Below, piece by piece: positions 1 through 8,737 of a stretch of DNA of 64,000 bases. The notes beneath the pieces are model-generated. The model did not search any database, was not told where the DNA came from, and worked only from the letters and a program-made list of their open reading frames with translations. The translations under genes and the position numbers were made by a program. How positions within the stretch are numbered: the first letter of the stretch is position 1; each line of letters starts with the position of its first letter. Source of the DNA: an uncultured Flavobacteriales bacterium (lineage in GTDB: Bacteria > Bacteroidota > Bacteroidia > Flavobacteriales_D > Sanyastnellaceae); NCBI GenBank assembly GCA_905479115.1, contig CAJQLF010000003.1, forward strand, positions 1-64,000, given 5' to 3'.

Positions 1-289
1 GACAGCTCAAGGTGTCTCTCAGCATGCGACCATTGGGAAATGTGAAGTCAACATACAGATATATGTTGCTGAAGGGATACTGCTGGTCATGCCGCAGATC
101 GACGAAAAAATCATAGCGAGCAAGGGTATCTACGACCTGCCATTCAAACACAGCAACTTCCTCAGCCTGCCATCCGGGATTCATCTCAAAAGGCTTCGAT
201 CCAGCGAAAAACGCATCTGTTCCGCATGCTCCGATCATCATCGCACCGAAGGCCAAGAACCAACCAATCGATCGCTTGGATGCCTTCAA
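1..289 (-). CDS. gldH: GldH-like gliding motility lipoprotein, 3' end cut by window edge
   Basis: Reading leftwards from a TTG at 289, the frame gives a lipoprotein signal (MKASKRSIGWFLAFGAMMIGAC, lipobox IGAC, Cys near residue 22). This is followed by sequence of GldH type, with an NIYLYVDFTFPNG stretch and then R-D-T-L. GldH belongs to the GldB/D/H/J lipoproteins of Bacteroidota gliding and the T9SS machinery, and sits in the outer envelope. The TTG overlaps the TGA stop of the upstream RicT gene (TTGA), so the two are translationally coupled; the only other start in frame, ATG-ATG just before the lipobox, would leave no signal peptide. About 96 codons are visible and the rest lies outside the window. 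The family call rests on the short conserved core and the RicT neighbour, a familiar arrangement in this phylum. Confidence 0.7.
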   Translation of the reverse strand, partial: MKASKRSIGWFLAFGAMMIGACGTDAFFAGSKPFEMNPGWQAEEVAVFEWQVVDTLARYDFFVDLRHDQQYPFSNIYLYVDFTFPNGRMLRDTLSC

Positions 290-1560
290 GAGCTTTTGGG
301 CTTGTTAGATTTTGGACGGCGGCGATTGTTTGGCTTATTCGAGGATCCATCTGGACCCTTCGAATTACCCGATGACGACTTGTTTCCGCCTGATCCTTGA
401 GGCTTGCGACGTTTGTTTCGGTTGGGTCGGTTCTTTCGACGACGACGCTCCTCATCAAACCGGGTCAAACTGTCCTGACCCACTACATTGGAATACACCT
501 CATCCACTTCATCAGGCTTCTCCTCTAAGGCGAACTCACTGAGGCTATGCGGGTACTCACCGCGTTCATTCATCGCAAGTAGCTCTTGCATGTCCTCCAA
601 CGAAACCGGCACGGGACCATTGTTGCCACTGTCTGGGGCAATAAGGTAAACGAGCCGTTTGAAAATATCCATTTTGAAGACAAACGCCATGCCCTTCTTT
701 AGCTTAATCTTCGCATTAGGAGAAGGGAAACCCTTAACCGCCTCGACGTACTGGTCCAGCTCAAAATTCAAACAGCACTTCAACTTACCGCATTGTCCAG
801 CGAGCTTTTGCGGATTCAACGACATTTGCTGGTACCGCGCGGCCGACGTGCTTACACTTCGAAAATCTTTGAGCCAACTTGAACAGCATAATTCCCGGCC
901 ACATACTCCGATTCCCCCTACGCGTGCTGCCTCCTGACGCGCTCCAATCTGCCGCATTTCGATCCTGACACCAAAAGCTGATGCCAAATCACGCACTAAA
1001 TCCCGGAAATCAACTCGGTCTTCTGCCGTGTAATAAAAAGTGGCTTTTTTGCCATCGCCTTGGTATTCCACGTCCGCCAACTTCATCTTCAGCCCCGCCC
1101 GTTTGATGATGCTCCGTCCTTCTTTGATGGTGTCCGGCTCTCGCATGCTGGACTTCTGCCACAAATCAATGTCCTCTTGAGTAGCCTTGCGGTCAATGCG
1201 CTTGATCTCGTGATCGTCTTTAACCCCTTTGGCGTTCATTTGAGCTCGAACCAGCTCACCCGATAGGCTCACCACTCCTACATCGAATCCATGATCTGCA
1301 TCCAATACGACCACATCACCGACGTGTACTTCAAGTTTGGATGACCGACGAAAAAATCCTTTACGATTTGCCTTAAAGCGAATTTCAACAATGTCAAACG
1401 CTCGCTGACCCGAGGGGATAGCCACGCCTTCCAGCCAATCGAAGACTGTCAATGGTCCGCATCCTCCCACTCCACAGTTTCCATTGCTGCGGCACCCCCT
1501 TGGGGTCCCGTCTGCTCCATTTCTGCAATTGGTACAACTCATCTTCCTACGAAGATACAT
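286..1560 (-). CDS. ricT: RicT/YaaT-like PSP1-domain protein
   Basis: The 424-residue protein carries the PSP1 C-terminal domain with its cysteine motif: CGRELCCSSWLKDF at about residue 220, then QCGKLKCCLNFELDQY about 35 residues later. In Bacillus the homologue RicT (YaaT) forms a complex with RicA and RicF that binds Fe-S clusters and affects RNA maturation; the role in Bacteroidota is not settled. The N-terminus has its own cysteine cluster (CTNC, then several Cys-Gly pairs). The C-terminal 60 or so residues are a low-complexity Arg/Lys/Asn/Ser tail, which suggests nucleic-acid contact. Two starts are possible: ATG at 1560, with GGAG six bases upstream, or ATG at 1542, which gives the MSCTNC start usual in the family. 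It lies 15 bases downstream of holB and overlaps gldH by 4 bases. Confidence 0.85.
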   Translation of the reverse strand: MYLRRKMSCTNCRNGADGTPRGCRSNGNCGVGGCGPLTVFDWLEGVAIPSGQRAFDIVEIRFKANRKGFFRRSSKLEVHVGDVVVLDADHGFDVGVVSLSGELVRAQMNAKGVKDDHEIKRIDRKATQEDIDLWQKSSMREPDTIKEGRSIIKRAGLKMKLADVEYQGDGKKATFYYTAEDRVDFRDLVRDLASAFGVRIEMRQIGARQEAARVGGIGVCGRELCCSSWLKDFRSVSTSAARYQQMSLNPQKLAGQCGKLKCCLNFELDQYVEAVKGFPSPNAKIKLKKGMAFVFKMDIFKRLVYLIAPDSGNNGPVPVSLEDMQELLAMNERGEYPHSLSEFALEEKPDEVDEVYSNVVGQDSLTRFDEERRRRKNRPNRNKRRKPQGSGGNKSSSGNSKGPDGSSNKPNNRRRPKSNKPKSS

Positions 1561-1575
1561 TCGTTCTCCGGCTGT

Positions 1576-2703
1576 TCACCCTCTTGCTCGAAGTAAAATA
1601 TTCACCTGAGCGCTCAAGTCCATGAACACGAGCTTTCCGTTCACATTTCCGGCAATGTCCCGGTGTGCAATTTCAATTTGTTCCTGCAGATCCAGCACAT
1701 TCCCATGGTGGATAAAGGGGGCAAATTTCTCGGCGAATTTTCGCTCTGCTTCAGTAAGTCGCACCAGCGACTGAGCGCCGTAATTACCGACGATGCACTG
1801 ACGCACCATGTGAAGACCGTAACGCAAAAATCGCTTCATCCCCTCCCGGCCCGCTTTTGCGAAATCATCCGCTAAAGAGACCGTCGTAACCGTGTCCTGA
1901 GCATAGCACGAGCGCATCCATTGCACAAACAACTGATGATCATCATCGCCTCCATCATCGCTCCGCAGCCGCAATGCCGCGGCCACATTTCCTTCGACTA
2001 CATGCAACCACTGATTGGCCTGATCCACGGAAATTCCATACCGGCGGTGCATGCCGGTCGCCGCCTCGCCTTCCGTCAACCTCGGAACTTGAATCATTTG
2101 CACCCGAGAGCGAATCGTCGCCAACAATTGGTTGGCCCGTTCACTGACAAAAAGCATCACCGTTTGGTCTGTCGGCTCTTCGATCAACTTGAGCATCTTG
2201 TTGGCCGTATCGACCCGCATCGTCTCAGGCAACCATAAAATCAAGATTTTCCAGCCGCCCAAAAATGATTTCAACCCCAACTTCCGATTGATCTCCAACG
2301 CTTCTTGAACGCTAATGAACAGCTGTTTCCGGTCCGCTCCGATGGCGTTTAGCCATTCTTCCTGCCCAAAGTATGGGTCTTGCAACATCCGCTCTCGCCA
2401 AGCGCCCTGAAAAGGTTGCGAAAGGGCTTGTTCAGAACCGTCTTTTTTAAAAAATGGAAAAGACCAATGCACGTCTGGGTGCTGAAGCGAATCATATTGC
2501 TTGCACGATGTGCACATTCCGCAGGCGTCTTCCTCTCCCCGGTCCGAGCAGTGCAGGTATCGAGCATAAGCCAAAGCCAATGCCAGGGCCCCACTTCCCT
2601 CTGGACCATTGAACAATTGCGCATGGGCCACCCGACCCGAAGCCACTCCCGACCGGAGTTTGGCCGCAATCGCTTCATGTCCAATAACCTCTTGAAAACG
2701 CAT
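1576..2703 (-). CDS. holB: DNA polymerase III delta-prime subunit
   Basis: This 375-residue AAA+ clamp-loader protein begins MRFQEVIGHEAI, as delta-prime proteins do. The Walker A region reads GPEGSGAL without the usual Lys-Ser/Thr, as expected because delta-prime does not hydrolyse ATP. A four-cysteine zinc site follows (HCS..., then ACGMCTSC at residues 52-67), then IEEPTDQTVMLFVSE and the sensor region ATIRSRV. The SRV replaces the SRC arginine-finger triplet but the arginine is kept. It works in the replisome, helping load the beta clamp. A -7 box (TAAATTCG) ends 4 bases before the ATG, so the mRNA may be leaderless. It heads the holB-ricT-gldH run. Confidence 0.9.
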   Translation of the reverse strand: MRFQEVIGHEAIAAKLRSGVASGRVAHAQLFNGPEGSGALALALAYARYLHCSDRGEEDACGMCTSCKQYDSLQHPDVHWSFPFFKKDGSEQALSQPFQGAWRERMLQDPYFGQEEWLNAIGADRKQLFISVQEALEINRKLGLKSFLGGWKILILWLPETMRVDTANKMLKLIEEPTDQTVMLFVSERANQLLATIRSRVQMIQVPRLTEGEAATGMHRRYGISVDQANQWLHVVEGNVAAALRLRSDDGGDDDHQLFVQWMRSCYAQDTVTTVSLADDFAKAGREGMKRFLRYGLHMVRQCIVGNYGAQSLVRLTEAERKFAEKFAPFIHHGNVLDLQEQIEIAHRDIAGNVNGKLVFMDLSAQVNILLRARG

Positions 2704-2707
2704 GGGA

Positions 2708-2715
2708 CGAATTTA
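2708..2715 (-). promoter_or_regulatory. -7 promoter box of holB
   Basis: On the minus strand TAAATTCG fits the Bacteroidota TAnnTTTG / TAnnTTCG element and lies only 4 bases (TCCC) from the holB ATG. No clear TTG sits about 19 bases further upstream. Confidence 0.45.
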
Positions 2716-2718
2716 CAC

Positions 2719-5163
2719 CTAAAACGCGGCGTGGACAGAGGCATATACCCCGCGTCCCGGGGCACTGATTCCACTGGCAAAAACACGGTAGTGCATGTCC
2801 AGAAGGTTTCGAATGCCCAGACGACATTCCAGCGATTCGTGCAACTTCGCGCTGAATTCTGCATTGAGTGTCCACCAATTGGGGGCGCCTTCTGGAAGCA
2901 TTAAATCCAGGTTGTCCGTTGCAAACGGACCAAATTTTGAGGCGGATTTTGAACCGCTGAATAAACTGGAGGCTTGCAGGGTCCACCAGCGGCCCTGCCA
3001 ATCCATGGCGATGCGACCAAATATGGGTGGGATGTGTGCCATGGGCAGCCGGTCTTCTAACGCCGTTTCAGGATTGGGCATAAATTGATCGCCAACCGTC
3101 CAATTAATGGCGGCTTGGACAGTCCACTTCGAAGTCAATTTAGCATTGATTTCTGCGCGCACCCCCCCAATCAGCGCGCGACTCGCATTCACATGGGTCT
3201 GAACCCGAGCGCTGTCGCCGTCGATGAAAAACCAATCCGAACCTTGGAGTTGCGCATTTTGCGGAACAATCGCGTCATTGAGCTTCGAACCAAAGCCGCT
3301 TAATGTCGCCGTGAAGATTTGACGGTTTTGGAAATCCCAGTGAAGGGCCTGTTCCACACTCAACAAGTACTCGGGTCGCAGGGAATCATTTGGAATCAGC
3401 ACGTAGCCTCCTTTTTCCCGAACCTTTCCCATGTCATCCACGTTCGGATGCCGAAATCCGGTAGAAAAAGACGTCGATGTTGACCAAACACGGGACGGGC
3501 TGTACCACCGATCAGAAATCCCTCCCGTTAAGGCGCTGTTTCGCATGGATACTGCCGTAAACGGCAGGGTGTAATTCACGCCCGGTTCGAAGGAGGCTCC
3601 CAAGGAAGATTGGCTCCAACGCATCCCACCCGTGAACTGGTGATTCATCCAATTGAGTCGCGCATTGGCAAACGCTGCTGCGGTGCCCATATCGCTTCCA
3701 CTGTTGGGATAGCGGGTGTCTGCTTCCTGCATTCCATCGGTTTCGATGTGGCGGGTTTGTGCGACCGACTGCACCAGGTCATCTGACAGGTTAATCCCAG
3801 CGGTGACTTGAAGCCCGTTATAGAATCGCTTCGAAACGGTGGAGTACGCGTTCCAAATACGCACGTTCTCCGTTTGGGTTTCCCGCCAAAGCGCATGCAG
3901 TCGACGTTTAATCCGGGATTCTTCGATGGATTGATACGACACCATGGTGGTCCACTTGACGTCCCACCGGGTGAGCAGTTGATACTGCGCTGATGCCATC
4001 GTGCGTTGTTGCGGTCCGTAATTCCACTCAGCCCATTTAGGCTGCCCTCCTGATAAATCTCCCGAAACGTCATAACGCGGTATGTCACCGCTGCGGCTCC
4101 ATTGGAAATTCAAATCCAAGATTCCTGGACCCAGTTGTACCCGGAATTTTTGAAGCCAATCCTGCTGGCTATAGCCCGAACCCACCTGCAATTCAGGTTC
4201 CTCGTTGATTCGCACTTCATCCGTCCCTTCCGTGCGCACCACATACAGGGAGTCCAGGCCCCATGTTGCATTGCCATGCCTTCGCCATGAACCCATGCGC
4301 AAATCACCGTACGTCGAATGCGAAAAAGACGTCAAACTGGCCATTCGATGGCCGGACCATTCGACATCACCATGGAGCGAATAACTCTGGTTGGGAGTGC
4401 GGTAAGCAGATGAAATCCTCGCCGTTACACCCTGCCCTTTCAAACGCGGAGATCGGGTATGGTAATGAATCACTCCGCCCATGGCATCGCTTCCAAACAG
4501 GATGCTGTTCGGACCGAGCAACACATCGGTTCGTTCGAGTATGTTGGGGTCGACCGTGATGGCATTTTGAAGATGTCCACTGCGGTAAATCGCATTGTTC
4601 ATGCGCACACCGTCGACCACCAAAAGCACTCTGTTTGCCTCGAACCCTCTCAAGATCGGTGATCCTCCGCCTTGTTGACTTTGCTGCACCATCACCGAAC
4701 CTGTCGCCCACAGCAACTCCGCAGACGTCTGAGGCACTTCCAATTTGGCAACAGGCGTGGCCAATCGGTTGATGGACGTGGCCATGTTGTCGCGTGCGAT
4801 AGACTCCATCGAAACCACACTTTGGCTTACGACCTCCACCTGATCTAAGCTGACCATGTCTTCGACCATGCGCAAACTCTTGGGAAGCGGTTGCCCAGGA
4901 TAAATCACCATATCCATGAAACCCACTGATCGCAATAACAAGGTGTCCGTTGCAGGGTTACACGTGATCAATGCATAGCCCGCTGCATCGGTCATGACTT
5001 GTTGGCCCGAATTCTTATTGACAATGACAGCGAAAGGCACCGGCTGACCTCCATTGGAAGACACGGCCTGAATCTTCTTCGATTGGATCGCCTTTGGAAT
5101 GGCCTTTGGAGGCGCGTCCTGCGCTAAAACCGCATTCAAGATCATCACCATGGAGATGAACAT
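2719..5163 (-). CDS. TonB-dependent outer-membrane receptor
   Basis: This is an outer-membrane beta-barrel receptor of about 814 residues. Visible parts are: a signal peptide (MFISMVMILNAVLAQ), a carboxypeptidase-like regulatory fold (VPFAVIVNKNSGQQVMTDAAGY), a plug domain with QQSQQGGGSPILRGFEANR, VLLVVDGVRMNN and FGSDAMGGVIHYHTRSP, and a barrel ending in a terminal aromatic (Phe) strand. The plug signature places it in a Bacteroidota receptor family of uncertain substrate (heme, iron or cofactor import). The frame is open 121 codons upstream into recO, so the start is a choice. I prefer ATG 5163, with GAGGA six bases upstream; TTG 5178 (adding Arg to the signal) and ATG-ATG at 5208/5205 are alternatives. 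The leader between 5164 and 5287 contains an element in THI-box order (see findings). TonB-like protein at 43 kb could energise it. Confidence 0.88.
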   Translation of the reverse strand: MFISMVMILNAVLAQDAPPKAIPKAIQSKKIQAVSSNGGQPVPFAVIVNKNSGQQVMTDAAGYALITCNPATDTLLLRSVGFMDMVIYPGQPLPKSLRMVEDMVSLDQVEVVSQSVVSMESIARDNMATSINRLATPVAKLEVPQTSAELLWATGSVMVQQSQQGGGSPILRGFEANRVLLVVDGVRMNNAIYRSGHLQNAITVDPNILERTDVLLGPNSILFGSDAMGGVIHYHTRSPRLKGQGVTARISSAYRTPNQSYSLHGDVEWSGHRMASLTSFSHSTYGDLRMGSWRRHGNATWGLDSLYVVRTEGTDEVRINEEPELQVGSGYSQQDWLQKFRVQLGPGILDLNFQWSRSGDIPRYDVSGDLSGGQPKWAEWNYGPQQRTMASAQYQLLTRWDVKWTTMVSYQSIEESRIKRRLHALWRETQTENVRIWNAYSTVSKRFYNGLQVTAGINLSDDLVQSVAQTRHIETDGMQEADTRYPNSGSDMGTAAAFANARLNWMNHQFTGGMRWSQSSLGASFEPGVNYTLPFTAVSMRNSALTGGISDRWYSPSRVWSTSTSFSTGFRHPNVDDMGKVREKGGYVLIPNDSLRPEYLLSVEQALHWDFQNRQIFTATLSGFGSKLNDAIVPQNAQLQGSDWFFIDGDSARVQTHVNASRALIGGVRAEINAKLTSKWTVQAAINWTVGDQFMPNPETALEDRLPMAHIPPIFGRIAMDWQGRWWTLQASSLFSGSKSASKFGPFATDNLDLMLPEGAPNWWTLNAEFSAKLHESLECRLGIRNLLDMHYRVFASGISAPGRGVYASVHAAF

Positions 5164-5287
5164 CCCCCATCCTCGCAAATTGTCTGGCCGCAGCAGGTTC
5201 AGCATCATGGTGCCGCAGTCAGCAAAAACTGCGCCAAAATCGACCCTTCGGAGTCCCTTTATCTGGGGCGTGTCATACACGTAATCG

Positions 5288-6013
5288 TTATGCAAAAACC
5301 GCTTCCAGTACATCATAGCTTTTAATTTCCCGCAGTCCTCCCATTTGATGATGCAAATATCGAAGTTGTGCTTGAATGAGCTGTTTTCGTTCCTGTGCCT
5401 GGCATTCAAAGGCGCTTCGGTCCCCCTCGCAAAGGGAAACAAACCAATCACCCAATGGAGCGGGCAGGTGATCTTCCGCAACGCCCATTTCAGTTTTCCA
5501 TTCGCCCGATTGCAAATCCAATACATCGTGGCTTGGAAAGTCGCTGCGTTCAGGCGCCACGCCCAAAGCTTGGATCAATTGGCCAACAAATTCTGCGTGG
5601 ATCCAAGCGACATTTGATTCTGTTTCAATTCGCATCAAGGTCTGCCAAAACAAAGTGAAAACCTCCGGGTGCGCTGATTCCTCCGGGAGGAGTTTGGCCA
5701 TGAGCTCGCAGAGGAAAAACACCACGGCATTTTTTCGCACATCCCGAAACATGGACTCGGGAATGAATTTCCGGCGGGCCTCTTTGAATCGGATTAACCC
5801 CTCTGAGCCTTTGCGGGTCAATCCCCGCAACTCCAATAAAGCACCTGGGTGCCATTTCCCTACTTGACGCTTTTTTCCACTTCCCTCTGGCACCCATAAA
5901 GCAACGGCTCCTAGCGATTCGCTCAGAATTCGCACCACACGTCTTCCGTCGTTGTATGGAAGAACGGATAAAACGATGCAAGGATCGGTATCGATGGAAA
6001 GGGAACCTGCCAT
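5288..6013 (-). CDS. recO: DNA repair protein RecO
   Basis: This 241-residue protein has the RecO layout: an N-terminal OB fold starting MAGSLSIDTDPCIVLSVLPYNDG, with RVVRILSESLG, then a helical C-terminal half. RecO helps RecR load RecA on SSB-coated DNA in the RecFOR pathway. The zinc cysteines of some RecO proteins are not obvious here. The frame extends to ATG 6121, but that would overlap the divergent ispG start and add a non-conserved N-terminus. ATG 6013 fits the family start and lies 20 bases after a good -7 box. The next gene downstream is the TonB receptor, across a 124-base leader. Confidence 0.85.
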   Translation of the reverse strand: MAGSLSIDTDPCIVLSVLPYNDGRRVVRILSESLGAVALWVPEGSGKKRQVGKWHPGALLELRGLTRKGSEGLIRFKEARRKFIPESMFRDVRKNAVVFFLCELMAKLLPEESAHPEVFTLFWQTLMRIETESNVAWIHAEFVGQLIQALGVAPERSDFPSHDVLDLQSGEWKTEMGVAEDHLPAPLGDWFVSLCEGDRSAFECQAQERKQLIQAQLRYLHHQMGGLREIKSYDVLEAVFA

Positions 6014-6033
6014 GGCTTGAGCACTCAGCGCAG

Positions 6034-6041
6034 CAAACTTA
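6034..6041 (-). promoter_or_regulatory. -7 promoter box of recO
   Basis: Minus-strand TAAGTTTG fits TAnnTTTG and lies 20 bases ahead of the chosen recO ATG. It also supports ATG 6013 over the upstream ATG 6121, which would lie before this box. Confidence 0.5.
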
Positions 6042-6085
6042 CGTTTGAACCGCACTGCACCGCCAACAAATCCAACATGAAACGG

Positions 6086-6093
6086 GTTAACTT
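6086..6093 (+). promoter_or_regulatory. -7 promoter box of ispG
   Basis: TAACTTCG (TAnnTTCG) ends 12 bases before the ispG ATG. It is divergent from the recO promoter, so the two genes share a short control region. Confidence 0.4.
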
Positions 6094-6105
6094 CGCACTG
6101 CGCAG

Positions 6106-8058
6106 ATGAATATGGAATCAAACAACGCTTCAGATCAACACCCGCCTCTCAATCGGGTGGATTGGTACAATTACCGCCGAAGGCTTTCGCGAAAAATCAA
6201 GGTGGGTGATTTAACACTCGGAGGAGATGCACCCATTCGCATCCAATCCATGACCACCGCCGACACGCTTGACGTGTCCAAAACCGTGGATGAAAGTGTG
6301 CGCATGATTCAGGCTGGGAGTGAGTTGGTGCGCATCACTGCTCCTTCGCGCAAGGAAGCGGAAGCGCTGCATTCCATCTCAGAGGAACTAAAAACAATGG
6401 GGCATCACGTGCCGTTGGTGGCCGACATTCATTTTACGCCCAATGCGGCCGAAATAGCGGCTGATTATGTCGAGAAAATCCGGGTCAATCCTGGAAATTA
6501 TGCAGACAAAAAGAAGTTCGAAGAAATCGAATACACAAGCGAGTCCTACGCCGAAGAACTCGAACGCATTCGGACTCGCTTCACCCCATTGGTCCTCAAA
6601 TGCAAAGCCCTCGGTCGCGCGATGCGCATTGGAACGAACCACGGTTCGCTTTCTGACCGCATCATGAGCCGCTACGGCGACACGCCAAAAGGAATGGTAG
6701 AGAGTGCTATGGAATTCTTGCGAATCTGCCGGGAGCACGATTACCACGACCTGGTGATCAGCATGAAGGCCTCCAATCCCCAGGTCATGGTCCAAGCCTA
6801 CCGGCTGCTCGTAGCTCACATGGATGCAGAAGGAATGGATTATCCATTGCATCTGGGTGTTACCGAAGCAGGAGATGGGGAAGATGGTCGAATCAAAAGT
6901 GCCATTGGTATCGGAAGCCTGTTGGAAGATGGATTGGGCGATACCGTGCGTGTTTCATTGACCGAGGCTCCAGAGGCCGAGCTGCCCGTGGCGAGGAGGT
7001 TGGTGGATCGCTATGCAGCGCGCAAAGCTGAAAATTCCGTGGACGAAGGGGCCCTTACGTTTGATCCTTATTCTTATCAAAGGCGAACGTCAGAACAAGT
7101 GCTGAACATCGGGGATCGATGCGTTCCAATCGTCGTGAACGATTTGAGTTCTTCCGACGTAACCGAAGCCAAACTTTTTGGGTGCGGATATCGGTATTCC
7201 GTGCCGCTGGACAAGTGGAATTTAGATGACTTCGCCTGCGACATGATCTATGTGGGAGAACAACCTGTGTCATTCGAATTACCCGGAACTTTGGGCGTTT
7301 TACAAGATGCGCGGGCTTGGCAAAAACGTGATCGGCACTACCCCCTTTGGACATTGATGGACTGGGATAGTGGCCATCCCGCCACAGTACATTTCGTGCG
7401 AGCACAACGGGACCAACTAACCCCGGAAGGTGTGCAACGTCTAAAAAACCACAGCGGCCGAGTAGTGGTGGTTCTGGAGGCCCAAGGTGCCCATGCTATG
7501 GCCGATCTGCGCGCATCCTGCATGGTGCTTGACCGCGCAAAATGCACGGTTCCGGTCATCTTGCGCGGCTCGTATGATGGGCTGGATTCGGAGCGGTTTC
7601 AATTGCACGCCTCCACCGATTGTGGGGGCCCTTTTGTCGATGGGTTTGGGGACGGCATATGGCTTGAAGGCAAGGGGATTCCTCTTCAATTGCGCAACTC
7701 TACCGCATTCGGAATCCTCCAAGCTACGCGCACGCGCACGTCAAAAACTGAATACATAAGCTGCCCGAGTTGTGGCAGGACGCTCTTTGATTTGCAGGAC
7801 ACCACGGCCAAAATTCGGCAAGTCACTTCCCATCTGAAAGGCATCAAAATTGGCATCATGGGATGCATTGTCAATGGACCGGGTGAAATGGCCGATGCCG
7901 ACTACGGTTACGTCGGGACGGGACCGGGTAAAATCACTTTGTACAAAGAAAAGGAAGTCGTTGAGCGGAATGTCCCAGAGGAGCAGGCGGTGGATGCCTT
8001 GATTGAACTCATCCGCACCCACGGAGATTGGGTTGAACCTCGGGTTCAACAACAATAA
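6106..8058 (+). CDS. ispG: 4-hydroxy-3-methylbut-2-enyl diphosphate synthase (long-form IspG/GcpE)
   Basis: This [4Fe-4S] enzyme makes HMBPP from methylerythritol cyclodiphosphate, the penultimate step of the MEP isoprenoid pathway. At 650 residues it is the long three-domain form found in Bacteroidota, Chlamydiae and plants, not the 370-residue form of E. coli. The N-terminal TIM barrel starts with IRIQSMTTADT and VPLVADIHF; a large insertion domain lies at about residues 300-530; the Fe-S domain has CPSC (Cys553, Cys556) and GCIVNGPGE (Cys587, Glu594). A second ATG at 6112 is an equally good start. It feeds precursors to the polyprenyl synthase at 48 kb. An 8-bp inverted repeat (8032-8050) precedes its stop codon. 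Confidence 0.95.
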   Translation: MNMESNNASDQHPPLNRVDWYNYRRRLSRKIKVGDLTLGGDAPIRIQSMTTADTLDVSKTVDESVRMIQAGSELVRITAPSRKEAEALHSISEELKTMGHHVPLVADIHFTPNAAEIAADYVEKIRVNPGNYADKKKFEEIEYTSESYAEELERIRTRFTPLVLKCKALGRAMRIGTNHGSLSDRIMSRYGDTPKGMVESAMEFLRICREHDYHDLVISMKASNPQVMVQAYRLLVAHMDAEGMDYPLHLGVTEAGDGEDGRIKSAIGIGSLLEDGLGDTVRVSLTEAPEAELPVARRLVDRYAARKAENSVDEGALTFDPYSYQRRTSEQVLNIGDRCVPIVVNDLSSSDVTEAKLFGCGYRYSVPLDKWNLDDFACDMIYVGEQPVSFELPGTLGVLQDARAWQKRDRHYPLWTLMDWDSGHPATVHFVRAQRDQLTPEGVQRLKNHSGRVVVVLEAQGAHAMADLRASCMVLDRAKCTVPVILRGSYDGLDSERFQLHASTDCGGPFVDGFGDGIWLEGKGIPLQLRNSTAFGILQATRTRTSKTEYISCPSCGRTLFDLQDTTAKIRQVTSHLKGIKIGIMGCIVNGPGEMADADYGYVGTGPGKITLYKEKEVVERNVPEEQAVDALIELIRTHGDWVEPRVQQQ

Positions 8059-8080
8059 GCTGCAATGCTTCCGAGACCGC

Positions 8081-8725
8081 TCATTCTTCTGAAGGGGTGG
8101 CCGTCTCAGCCGCACTCACGGCGTCTTCCGAAAAAAACCGCCGCTGCCCAATCAGTATAGCGATGACTCCGCAAGAAATCGCAGCATCAGCCACGTTCCA
8201 TATGGGTGGAAACACCTCCCGACTTGCCAAGGACTCAATGGGGAATCCAGCTGGCCAGCGAACCGTGAAATGAAACATATCCACGACATAGCCCATAAAA
8301 AAAGGCGCATACCCCTCGCCAGCCCATTCCGCCAGCATACCCCAATGACTTGCGGTAAAGAGCTGACCATAAATGGCGCTGTCTATGATATTGCCGATGG
8401 CCCCCGCCCAAATAAAAGCGAGACACGTCAAAAACCCTTTGTGAGCTCCCGAATTCACCAACCGGTTCATGTAGAATCCAATTCCCACGGCGGCAACCAA
8501 TCGAAAGGAGGTTAACACCAATTTCCCTACTGCACCTGGCAGGGCCCAACCAAATGCCATCCCTTCATTTTCAATGAATTGGAGCTCGATTAGGCCTGGA
8601 ATGAGGGTCATGCTTTCCCCCAGCGAAAAATTTAGCTTGACCCAAATTTTAAGGCATTGATCTACAAGCAATACCGGCAACAGCACCTTCAGCACCCACC
8701 CTCTCAATGATTTCGTTGAGTTCAA
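8081..8725 (-). CDS. lspA: Lipoprotein signal peptidase (signal peptidase II)
   Basis: This inner-membrane aspartyl protease of 214 residues removes signal peptides from prolipoproteins after lipidation; the window encodes at least seven likely substrates. Four membrane segments are visible, with the catalytic motifs GNIIDSAIYG and WNVADAAI supplying the two aspartates, and VVDMFHF between them. A C-terminal tail of about 25 mostly small and acidic residues follows the last helix. No ATG lies near the N-terminus: the start is TTG at 8725, 12 bases after the dksA-like stop, giving NSTKSLRGWVLKVLL with the first membrane helix intact. Likely co-transcribed with ileS and the DksA-like gene. Confidence 0.92.
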   Translation of the reverse strand: MNSTKSLRGWVLKVLLPVLLVDQCLKIWVKLNFSLGESMTLIPGLIELQFIENEGMAFGWALPGAVGKLVLTSFRLVAAVGIGFYMNRLVNSGAHKGFLTCLAFIWAGAIGNIIDSAIYGQLFTASHWGMLAEWAGEGYAPFFMGYVVDMFHFTVRWPAGFPIESLASREVFPPIWNVADAAISCGVIAILIGQRRFFSEDAVSAAETATPSEE

Positions 8726-8737
8726 AAGGAAGTTGCC

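Noticed and set aside
186-458. Open frames on either strand overlapping the end of ricT (for example 186-458 minus, 89-400 plus)
   Set aside because: They are out-of-frame shadows of the low-complexity RicT tail and gldH; no signal, motif or promoter supports them.
5164-5287. A full cobalamin riboswitch ahead of the TonB receptor
   Set aside because: AAAGGGA and an ACCTGC-like end are present, but the leader is too short and the B12 box is not seen; a THI-like element is the better, still weak, match.
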